A stretch of DNA of 6,691 bases from UBA7656 sp040755335 (lineage in GTDB: Bacteria; Acidobacteriota; Blastocatellia; UBA7656): NCBI GenBank assembly GCA_040755335.1, contig JBFMAU010000430.1, forward strand, positions 1 through 6,691, in the 5' to 3' direction. The notes beneath the pieces were generated by a model that was given only the letters and a program-made list of their open reading frames with translations, was not told the DNA's origin and made no database searches. This document shows, piece by piece, positions 1 to 5,413 of the stretch. Made by a program: the position numbers and the translations under genes. Every line of letters begins with the position of its first letter. Position 1 is the stretch's first letter.

Positions 1-1095
1 CCCGCCTCCTCCTTCGCGCTGAAACCGCCCGGTAAATTCGGACAAGTTTTTATTCGGATTGGGAATTATTTTAGGATTCGGAATAACCGGTTTAGCAACC
101 TCCTTTCCCTGTAAAATCGCCTCCAGGCTTTGCAAAATCATATCGTTTGCGCCGGAATTAAGATTAGAAACCAGGACATACCCCCACTTCTTTTCGCGTT
201 CGATTTTAAGAAACGCCCGGTGTCCGTTGGTAGATCCATTACCCGATAATGCCGTTTTCCCAATCAGAAAAGGTTTTACCGTTTCACCGTATTTCCCGTC
301 CAAAACGGCTTCGCCGAATTTATAAACGTCCCGCGCCGTGCTGTAGACCGAACCTGCCCCGACCAGGAATGAATAGTCTTTAAGCGACGCGTTGATGTAG
401 CCCGCCGGACTGAGCAGATAATCCTGAGCGCGACGCTCGATGATCACTTCACCGTTGAAATCAAGCGAGTCTTTCATATCGGCAGGCGCGAAAACATACT
501 CCTGTAAAAGCTGTGAGTAGGATTTGCCTGATGCAATTTCTAAAGCTCTGGCCAGAACGGAAAATCCCGCCGAACTGTAAAGCCTTTGTGAGCCGGGTTC
601 AAAAGCCAATTTGGCTTGTTTGACTTTTTCGATGAATTCCGCCGATGTGTAAGGAATTGTTTCCTCCTCCGGCTTCATCACGCGATGCGGAATGCCTGAG
701 CGGTGGTCTGCCAGCATCTCGATTGTGATTTTGTCGCCGTTCGGAAAATCAGGTATGTACTTGTTCAATTTGTCGCTGAGAGAAACTTTACCGCTGTCGA
801 TCAGACGGGCCAGGATGACAACCGTCATATATTTGGTAATCGAAGCAATGCCGATCCGAGTATTCACCTGGTTGAGAATTCTGAAGTCGGCGTTTGCCAG
901 ACCAAAGGCCTTTTCATAAATCACCTTTCCATTTTCCGCTGCCAGAACGACGCCGGAAAACTGGTTGGCTTCAGCAAAGGGATTCAGATAGAAATCAATG
1001 TCTCTGGCTTTTGAAGATTGGCCCAGGCTTGTTTGAGCAAACAAAAATATCAGGCACAAGCCCGACAAACGGGTTCGAGTTTCATGATTCATCAT
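1..1095 (-). CDS. Secreted class C beta-lactamase-like serine hydrolase, C-terminus cut by window edge
   Basis: The reading frame is open from the ATG at 1095 to the window edge (365 codons, no stop), so the C-terminus is missing. A signal peptide with a hydrophobic stretch (LCLIFLFAQTSLG) ends near residue 26, so the protein is probably exported. The catalytic SxxK motif is SITK at residues 85-88 (nucleophile S85). The second motif is YSS at 173-175, where many relatives have YxN. A GSVYSTARDVYKF segment and a later G-STNGHRAF stretch, where the KTG/HxG motif is expected, fit the beta-lactamase/transpeptidase-like fold. These families act on beta-lactams, D-amino peptides or esters; the substrate cannot be read here. 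The last visible residues (SEFTGRFQ) look like the start of an extra C-terminal domain. The start is backed by AAGGGGGG seven bases upstream; a second ATG follows directly. GC is about 40-50% in sampled lines, against about 65% in the HEAT arrays. Confidence 0.9.
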   Translation of the reverse strand, partial: MMNHETRTRLSGLCLIFLFAQTSLGQSSKARDIDFYLNPFAEANQFSGVVLAAENGKVIYEKAFGLANADFRILNQVNTRIGIASITKYMTVVILARLIDSGKVSLSDKLNKYIPDFPNGDKITIEMLADHRSGIPHRVMKPEEETIPYTSAEFIEKVKQAKLAFEPGSQRLYSSAGFSVLARALEIASGKSYSQLLQEYVFAPADMKDSLDFNGEVIIERRAQDYLLSPAGYINASLKDYSFLVGAGSVYSTARDVYKFGEAVLDGKYGETVKPFLIGKTALSGNGSTNGHRAFLKIEREKKWGYVLVSNLNSGANDMILQSLEAILQGKEVAKPVIPNPKIIPNPNKNLSEFTGRFQREGGGG

Positions 1096-1165
1096 TGAAG
1101 TACCCCCCTTTTAATTCTCCATCTAACCGGAGCTTCTACTTCGACGGTTGTTGTGGTTGGGAGAA

Positions 1166-1227
1166 GCGCCGTCTCATTCCCGGAAGAAAAGATCAACACT
1201 TTTTTCAGAAGGACTGCGAGACGGCGC
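1166..1227. repeat. Inverted repeat in the gap before the serine hydrolase gene
   Basis: Perfect 10-bp arms GCGCCGTCTC (1166-1175) and GAGACGGCGC (1218-1227) are separated by 42 bases. The loop holds a weaker inner pairing, AAAAG with CTTTT. No T-run follows on the minus strand, so it does not look like a classical terminator. It lies in the 227-bp gap between the HEAT gene and the hydrolase start and could structure the hydrolase leader. I saw no convincing promoter hexamers and no copy of the TGCTA-N6-TAGCA dyad in this gap. Confidence 0.5.
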
Positions 1228-1322
1228 GCGTCATAGGCCAGAGCATACGGTGAACGTGGCAGTAGTTTCGGATTCGCTCCCTGCACAGGCAGATGCCGGG
1301 TAAATCCTGACTACGGCCTTGC

Positions 1323-2504
1323 TCAGTTCTGATTGTTCGGCCTGGGATTCGGTCTTGGTCTCGGAGTCGGAGTTAGAGTCGGTCTCGGATGGGGTTCATC
1401 ATCGCCATCGTCGTCATCGTCTTCATCCTCATCGTCGCCATCCTTTTTGATATTCAGGTCGAGACCGGAAACCTTGTCAGCGGCGCGGCGGTCTCGCATC
1501 AGTATCATTCCTAGCGCCCACGCCGCCTGCTTGCGCACACTCCTGCTCTCATCCTTCAAAGCAGTGTTGAGACCTTCGACCGCGCGATAATCTCCCTTGA
1601 GTCCCAAGGCCCAGGCGGATTGAGATCGCACATGCGCATCTTCGTCTCTGAGCGCAGCGACGAGAGCTTCCGTCGCCTGATGGTTGCCTTTAAGCCCCAA
1701 GGCCCAGGCCGATTGAGAGCGAACATGCGCGTCCGCATCTTTCAAAGCGGCGATGAGTCCATCGACCGCGCGCGAGTCGCCCTTGAGTCCCAGCGCCCAC
1801 GCAGCCTGCGCGCGCACCTCCGCGTGATTGTCCTGCAAAGCAGCGACGAGAGGCTCGACCGCGCTGCGATTGCCTTTGAGTCCCAAAGCCCAGGCGGCCT
1901 GCTCTCGCACCTGCCATTCGCGATCATTCAATACCGACAGCAGAGACTCCGCCACTCGCTCATCATCTTTCAATCCAAGCCCCCACGCGGCTTGCTTTCG
2001 CACCTGCCATTGAGAATCGCGCACGGCAGCAAGCAATGGCTCGACCGTGCGCGGGTCTTTTATAACCCCGAGGGCGAAGATTGCGTTTGCGCGCACCTGA
2101 TAATCACTCGAACTGGCCGCTCCGATAAGCGGCTCGACCGCCTGTTCGCCGATGCAGGCGAGAGCGCGGGCTGCTTCCTGTCCGGGCGAGTTAGGCTCAT
2201 CTGATCCCCACCATCCGTGTTTGCCGCACTGCACGCGAGGGATTGGCGTCGCGTCCGCAAGCATTTGAATGAGTTGAGGGATGGCGGGCGCGGCGCGGCG
2301 GCCCATCTCGCGCAACTCGCAGGCGGCTGTGGCTCGCTGCATCGGGTCTGAGGAGCCGAGCGAGCGAATCAGTGCGTTAATATCGCCTGCGGTTTTCTGT
2401 TGCGCTGCTTCGCTACGTTGCGCGCTCGTGGTTATTGCCGCAAAGAGTGTTGCCGCGAGGCTGCTCACGATCAGCGTGATTAGGATCAAAGTCGATCTTT
2501 TCAT
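1323..2504 (-). CDS. Secreted HEAT-repeat protein with acidic, proline-rich tail
   Basis: The product is 393 residues. It has a signal peptide (MKRSTLILITLIVSSLAAT..., likely cut near TSA/Q at residue 28), so it is probably periplasmic or extracellular. Residues 40-130 form two divergent HEAT-like units with an insertion containing CGKHGWWG (93-100) and three cysteines (62, 93, 117). Residues 131-337 are seven 31-residue HEAT (PBS-lyase-like) repeats of the type VRxQAAWALGLKG. Residues after 338 are Asp-rich, then rich in PRP. Such arrays are protein-binding scaffolds with no catalytic activity of their own, so the partner is unknown. The array matches in length and end units the one in the M56 receptor encoded just upstream. 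An in-frame upstream extension reaches 2642, but the ATG at 2504 has AAGGAG six bases ahead and begins the signal peptide, so I chose it. The gap to the receptor gene is 212 bp. Confidence 0.9.
   Translation of the reverse strand: MKRSTLILITLIVSSLAATLFAAITTSAQRSEAAQQKTAGDINALIRSLGSSDPMQRATAACELREMGRRAAPAIPQLIQMLADATPIPRVQCGKHGWWGSDEPNSPGQEAARALACIGEQAVEPLIGAASSSDYQVRANAIFALGVIKDPRTVEPLLAAVRDSQWQVRKQAAWGLGLKDDERVAESLLSVLNDREWQVREQAAWALGLKGNRSAVEPLVAALQDNHAEVRAQAAWALGLKGDSRAVDGLIAALKDADAHVRSQSAWALGLKGNHQATEALVAALRDEDAHVRSQSAWALGLKGDYRAVEGLNTALKDESRSVRKQAAWALGMILMRDRRAADKVSGLDLNIKKDGDDEDEDDDDDGDDEPHPRPTLTPTPRPRPNPRPNNQN
1335..1443. repeat. Low-complexity DNA encoding the Asp-rich and Pro/Arg-rich tail
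   Basis: About 1396-1443 is a run of TCATCG-like triplets (Asp/Glu codons on the minus strand). About 1335-1395 is a GGTCTCGGAGTCGG-like run encoding PRP and TPTP motifs. It forms the C-terminus of the HEAT protein. Acidic runs can bind divalent cations, and PRP runs are extended linkers or surface-association segments; neither role is shown here. Confidence 0.75.
1494..2114 (-). repeat. Tandem 93-bp repeats, seven units, in the secreted HEAT gene
   Basis: The VRxQ-type codons recur every 93 bases (for example 1527-1538 for the last unit, with the first unit's Val codon at 2094-2096). The units are 31 residues each. The first is divergent (Phe at the Trp position, ALGVI); the middle ones carry AWALGLKG or AWGLGLKD; the last is a cap reading AAWALGMILMR. 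Total span is 621 bp, equal to the array in the M56 gene. Confidence 0.9.
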
Positions 2505-2510
2505 GATAAT

Positions 2511-2516
2511 CTCCTT
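2511..2516 (-). promoter_or_regulatory. Ribosome binding site that fixes the HEAT protein start
   Basis: On the minus strand AAGGAG is followed by a six-base spacer and the ATG at 2504. It selects this start over the open extension to 2642, because the ATG opens a clean signal peptide. Confidence 0.85.
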
Positions 2517-2520
2517 GAGT

Positions 2521-2572
2521 TGAAAACCCTGTGAATCAGCCTGTGGCTGATAGATTTTCAGGTTCGCACAGG
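2521..2572. repeat. Nested inverted repeats in the leader of the HEAT gene
   Basis: The core is a perfect 7-bp stem ATCAGCC-TGT-GGCTGAT (2535-2551). TGAAAA (2521-2526) pairs with TTTTCA (2555-2560), and alternatively CCTGTG (2528-2533) pairs with CACAGG (2567-2572). The structure sits just upstream of the ribosome binding site. No clean T-run follows on the minus strand, so a leader structure is more likely than a strong terminator. Confidence 0.45.
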
Positions 2573-2686
2573 TGAATCCTGCGCGCCTGACCTTTCGGAA
2601 AACTGTTCTCTCTCGCTCTGCGCTTCCGCCTTTCAGCTTCAACGAGACACACCTATACTGTCGCTCGTTTCTCGAAAGCTCGGTTG

Positions 2687-2697
2687 TTGACTGTCAA
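2687..2697. repeat. Palindrome TTGACTGTCAA just beyond the receptor gene stop
   Basis: An 11-base perfect palindrome lies in the gap between the M56 and HEAT genes and contains TTGACA on the minus strand. I found no good -10 hexamer at 16-18 bases from it, so a separate promoter for the HEAT gene is possible but not shown. Confidence 0.3.
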
Positions 2698-2716
2698 TGC
2701 GCCTGAGATGAATCGA

Positions 2717-4885
2717 TCAGAAAACCTTCGTCCGTTCGACCATGCGTTCTTTCCTGTGTTCGCGGAATGCCATCATCGGCTGAGTTCTCAATTTGGCGCT
2801 TTGAGCGAATGCGCCTTGGCCTGACTCTTCTTTATCTTTGTCTTTATCGTCGTCGCTGTCTCGGCCTCCGCTTCGCATCAGCACCATGCCTATGGCCCAC
2901 GCGGCCTGTTCGCGCACTTCGCTGCTTTTGTCTTTGAGAGCCGCTTTCAAAGCCTCCAAAGCGCGCTGGTTGCCTTTCATTCCGAGCGCCCAGGCGGCCT
3001 GCTCTCGCACTCCCGCGTTTGTGTCCTGCAAGGCTTCAATCAGACCGTCGACCGCGCGGCTGTCGCCTCTCATGCCGAGCGCCCAGGCAGCCTGCTCGCG
3101 GACGTTTTCATTCGCATCCTTCAATGCGGCCACCAGAGCATCGACCGCGCGACGATCTCCCCTCATTCCGAGCGCCCAGGCGGCCTGCTCGCGGACATTC
3201 GGATTTTCATCCTTCAATGCAGCCATCAGAGGCTCAACGGCTCTCTGATCGCCTTTCATCCCAAGCGCCCACGCCGCCTGTTCGCGCACGTTCGCGTTTT
3301 GATCCCTCAGCGCGCTGATGAGCGGATCTATGGCCGCCTGCCCGCCTCTCATTCCGAGCGCCCAGGCAGCCTTCTCGCGCACATTGGGATCGCCATCTTT
3401 GAGAGCTTCGATCATAACGGCAATGGCTTCGCTGCCGCCGATCATGCCGAGCGAATGCAATGCCTGCTCGCGCACGCCCGCGTCCGAGTCCTTGAGAGCC
3501 TCTTTCAGCGCGCCAACCACGCCTCCTTTGACCGCCTGATCGATGTCCGTCTTCTCAGTCTGTTTCTGATCCTGCGGATCGGGGTTGGGATTCTGATCGA
3601 ATTGAAACTTGTCGGATTCACTGGTATCCGATTCATAGACCGCGCCTTCTTCGCTCGCTTTGCTTTCCGCTTTCGATACTGAAGCGGGCTTGTGGCTGGA
3701 ATCGGATTCAGATGACTTCTGACCTTCTCCCGGCGCGATTTCGGTCGATGTTTGATCGCTCTTCTTTTCCGCATGAGCCGAAGGCCGCATGGCAGCAAGA
3801 GGCAGGACTACGGAGGCAAGAGCGATGGCCACGGCTGTTGTCGCAACGCGGCTCAGATTGCGGCGATGGAGTCGCGGGTCGAGGATGGCGAGCAATCGCC
3901 CTTCGAGTTGAGACGGTTTCGCCATAGCTACTGCGGCCATAAAAGTTCCTTTCATCGATTGCATCGAGCGGGCGATTTCGAGCAGATGCGCGGCGTACTC
4001 GCTCGCCTTCGTGCCTATGTTGAGGACGTGATCATCGCAGGCTCGCTCGCGTTCGACCCTTAGCTGTCGGGCGACGATCCACACCAGAGGATTGAACCAG
4101 TGCAGAGCGCAGGCCAGTTGAGCGAGCATCTGCGTGAGACAATCGCGACGCTTCACGTGAGCTATCTCATGAGAGAGTACGACCGCGCGCCTCTCCTCTG
4201 GCCACTCGCCAGCGTCAACGGGCAGCATCACCACTGAGCGAAACGCGCCGCACGTCATAGGCATGCTCACCCTCTCGCTTTCAAGCAATCGCACCTGTCG
4301 CCGGAGTCCGAGTTGAAGAGCGATGTATCCGGCCATCACGTTCCATGAATCTGCGGTGACTGCCCTCGCGCGTCTGACCATCCGCCACACGCTCAAGGCT
4401 CCTGCAACGAGGCGCGCGAAAACCATCATCGCGCCCGCTATCCAGATTCCTATCGCCCATGCGATCCATCGCGATGATCGATCCGCAGGAGCCGTTGTTG
4501 CGCTCGCAGTCTCGGTCAGCGCGTCTACAGGTTCGGGCGTCGGGACGGCTGGAATTTTTTCGACCCCGGCGCGAGGAGCGATTCGGTTCCGTTTGATCTC
4601 TGACGGCTGGCTTTGCGGCGGCACGGCAGCTTCAGTTTCACTGGCCGTCTCGATTCGAGTCATAAGCGGAACAGGGACGGGCAGCGCAGGAACGAGGAAC
4701 GAAATGAATGGCAAGGCGAGCAGCGCCACGAGCGCGAGGTTCCATACCAGGTGGCGCGTCGAGGCTGAAGCTCGGCGCAAAGAAAAAACCATTGCGCCTG
4801 CGATGATGAGAATGACGGCTCCCTTGATCGAAACATCGATCAAAAGGTTGAGCGCCTGGGCATAAAACGAAACCCATTCGGCCAT
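2717..4885 (-). CDS. BlaR1-like M56 membrane metalloprotease fused to a HEAT-repeat ectodomain
   Basis: The product is 722 residues. Hydrophobic segments at about 11-35, 44-74, 141-165 and 347-366 match the four-helix plan of BlaR1/MecR1. The cytoplasmic zinc-protease part has HEIAH at 239-243 (zinc ligands H239 and H243, catalytic E240) and LRVERERACDD, with E280 the probable third ligand. A Pro/Ala/Thr-rich loop (about 75-140) should be periplasmic. After the last helix comes a polar, acidic linker (about 367-464), then seven 31-residue HEAT repeats (465 to about 671) of the type VREQAAWALGMRG, and a basic tail. The penicillin-binding sensor domain that ends true BlaR1 is absent. In the family, ectodomain sensing activates the protease and leads to loss of the BlaI repressor; here the signal is unknown. 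GGGAGG lies ten bases ahead of the ATG, inside the end of the repressor gene, seven bases away, so the two form an operon. Confidence 0.93.
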   Translation of the reverse strand: MAEWVSFYAQALNLLIDVSIKGAVILIIAGAMVFSLRRASASTRHLVWNLALVALLALPFISFLVPALPVPVPLMTRIETASETEAAVPPQSQPSEIKRNRIAPRAGVEKIPAVPTPEPVDALTETASATTAPADRSSRWIAWAIGIWIAGAMMVFARLVAGALSVWRMVRRARAVTADSWNVMAGYIALQLGLRRQVRLLESERVSMPMTCGAFRSVVMLPVDAGEWPEERRAVVLSHEIAHVKRRDCLTQMLAQLACALHWFNPLVWIVARQLRVERERACDDHVLNIGTKASEYAAHLLEIARSMQSMKGTFMAAVAMAKPSQLEGRLLAILDPRLHRRNLSRVATTAVAIALASVVLPLAAMRPSAHAEKKSDQTSTEIAPGEGQKSSESDSSHKPASVSKAESKASEEGAVYESDTSESDKFQFDQNPNPDPQDQKQTEKTDIDQAVKGGVVGALKEALKDSDAGVREQALHSLGMIGGSEAIAVMIEALKDGDPNVREKAAWALGMRGGQAAIDPLISALRDQNANVREQAAWALGMKGDQRAVEPLMAALKDENPNVREQAAWALGMRGDRRAVDALVAALKDANENVREQAAWALGMRGDSRAVDGLIEALQDTNAGVREQAAWALGMKGNQRALEALKAALKDKSSEVREQAAWAIGMVLMRSGGRDSDDDKDKDKEESGQGAFAQSAKLRTQPMMAFREHRKERMVERTKVF
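2873..3493 (-). repeat. Tandem 93-bp repeats, seven units, in the M56 receptor gene
   Basis: The VREQ/VREK codons recur exactly every 93 bases: 2906-2917, 2999-3010, 3092-3103, 3185-3196, 3278-3289, 3371-3382 and 3464-3475. The first unit is divergent (ALHSLGMIGG), the five middle units share AAWALGM(R/K)G, and the last is a cap reading AAWAIGMVLMR. The span is 621 bp, the same as the array in the secreted HEAT gene. Confidence 0.92.
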
Positions 4886-4892
4886 AAGCGCG

Positions 4893-5282
4893 CTACCTCC
4901 CTTCCTTTCGGGCCTGCTCTATCATTTTCGATAATCGATTGAGTTCTTCATCCGACATCTTCGACCGCGACATGTCGAGCATCGCGGCGACGGCCTGCTC
5001 CGTTGAGCCGTCGAAAAAAGTCTGAACCAGTTGCTTGAGCGCAGATTGACGAGCCTTCTCTCTCGACAAGGTTGGCAGGTAGATGTATTTCATCCCGTCC
5101 TGCTCGTGCCGGAGATAACTTTTTTCTTCGAGCAATCGGAGCATCGCCCGCACAGCCGAATAGCTCGGCGGGTTGGGCAGATTCTCCATCACCTCCTGAG
5201 CCGTCGCCCGCCCCAGTCGGTATATTATGTCCATTATCTGGCGCTCCCTCCGGCTCAGGTGCGCATGTGACTTCGCGGTCAT
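4893..5282 (-). CDS. blaI: BlaI/MecI-family winged-helix transcriptional repressor
   Basis: The product is 129 residues, the usual size of BlaI/MecI (Penicillinase_R) repressors. The N-terminal winged helix-turn-helix runs from about residue 9 to 70: LSRRERQIMDIIYRLG, then TAQEVMENL, then the recognition region SYSAVRAMLRLLEEKSYL, then the wing around HEQDGMKYIYLP. The C-terminal helices (about 73-129) are the dimerisation part. The segment QTFFDGS (87-93) lies where BlaI-type repressors are cleaved or destabilised after BlaR1 activation; that equivalence is by family analogy. A GTG at 5300 is in frame, but ATG 5282 has AAGGGGAG six bases ahead, so I chose it. The symbol is family-level: the beta-lactam link is not shown. 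The stop lies seven bases before the M56 start, and the two dyads upstream are the probable operators for autorepression. Confidence 0.93.
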   Translation of the reverse strand: MTAKSHAHLSRRERQIMDIIYRLGRATAQEVMENLPNPPSYSAVRAMLRLLEEKSYLRHEQDGMKYIYLPTLSREKARQSALKQLVQTFFDGSTEQAVAAMLDMSRSKMSDEELNRLSKMIEQARKEGR

Positions 5283-5288
5283 TTCACT

Positions 5289-5296
5289 CTCCCCTT
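5289..5296 (-). promoter_or_regulatory. Ribosome binding site that fixes the repressor start
   Basis: On the minus strand AAGGGGAG is followed by AGTGAA and the ATG at 5282. This site would be inside the coding region if the in-frame GTG at 5300 were used, which argues for the ATG. Confidence 0.8.
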
Positions 5297-5306
5297 CCAC
5301 TAAACG

Positions 5307-5324
5307 CCGCCCCCACAGGGGCGG
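5307..5324. repeat. GC-rich hairpin in the repressor leader
   Basis: Perfect 7-bp arms CCGCCCC (5307-5313) and GGGGCGG (5318-5324) with a four-base loop. In the minus-strand transcript it sits about ten bases before the ribosome binding site of the repressor gene. No T-run follows, so an mRNA leader structure is more likely than a terminator. Confidence 0.6.
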
Positions 5325-5327
5325 TTC

Positions 5328-5379
5328 GAAATCAAAAGCCCGATGAGATGCTATTTTTTTAGCATCTTTTCATCGGGCT
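5328..5379 (-). terminator. Terminator-like hairpin wrapped around operator 1
   Basis: Outer arms AGCCCGATGA (5337-5346) and TCATCGGGCT (5370-5379) pair over 10 bp. Inside them the 7-bp arms GATGCTA and TAGCATC pair around a six-T loop, with three unpaired bases (5367-5369) on one side. On the minus strand the hairpin runs into CTTTTGATTT, so it can end transcripts from the NHL/Haem_bd pair upstream. It also overlaps the predicted repressor promoter, so its role may be dual. Confidence 0.55.
5346..5367. promoter_or_regulatory. Putative BlaI-family operator 1
   Basis: Perfect dyad AGATGCTA-N6-TAGCATCT, with 8-bp arms around six T bases. It shares the core TGCTA-N6-TAGCA with a second dyad 44 bp away (centre to centre), about four helical turns. 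It covers the predicted -10 of the repressor promoter. BlaI-type dimers bind such dyads next to their own genes. Assignment is by symmetry and position, not by match to a published operator. Confidence 0.6.
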
Positions 5380-5384
5380 GTCAA
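5356..5384 (-). promoter_or_regulatory. Putative promoter of the repressor-receptor operon
   Basis: On the minus strand TTGACA (5384-5379) is followed after 17 bases by TAAAAA (5361-5356), a perfect -35 with a four-of-six -10. Transcription would start near 5349, leaving a leader of about 66 bases with the GC hairpin. The -10 lies within operator 1, so binding there should block the polymerase. Confidence 0.5.
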
Positions 5385-5392
5385 CAACAAAA

Positions 5393-5408
5393 TGCTAATT
5401 TTTTAGCA
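5393..5408. promoter_or_regulatory. Putative BlaI-family operator 2
   Basis: Dyad TGCTA-N6-TAGCA, same arm sequence and spacing as operator 1 with shorter perfect arms. It lies just upstream of the predicted -35 and immediately after the Haem_bd gene stop. The two dyads bracket the -35. Confidence 0.55.
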
Positions 5409-5413
5409 CCGCT

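Noticed and set aside
703..1253. Plus-strand frames of 103 and 119 codons
   Set aside because: They are mainly antisense to the serine hydrolase, whose catalytic motifs and signal peptide make the minus strand the real coding strand.
1092..1286. Minus-strand open frame of 64 codons in the gap before the hydrolase
   Set aside because: It overlaps the hydrolase start, has no clear ribosome site and resembles nothing known to me. It also covers the inverted repeat.
1620..2204. Plus-strand open frame of 194 codons
   Set aside because: It lies wholly antisense to the HEAT array. Repeated codons keep the opposite strand open, and no recognisable domain or ribosome site supports it.
2505..2642. 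N-terminal extension of the HEAT protein
   Set aside because: The internal ATG at 2504 has a near-ideal ribosome site and begins a signal peptide; the extension is polar and would bury that signal.
1494..3493. CRISPR-like regular repeats
   Set aside because: The 93-bp periodicity is in frame and encodes HEAT units. There are no short identical repeats with unrelated spacers.
4323..4865. Plus-strand open frame of 180 codons
   Set aside because: It is antisense to the membrane part of the M56 gene and has Ala/Thr-rich content typical of a shadow frame.
5283..5300. GTG start for the BlaI homologue
   Set aside because: The codons between it and the ATG are themselves the ribosome binding site of the ATG start.
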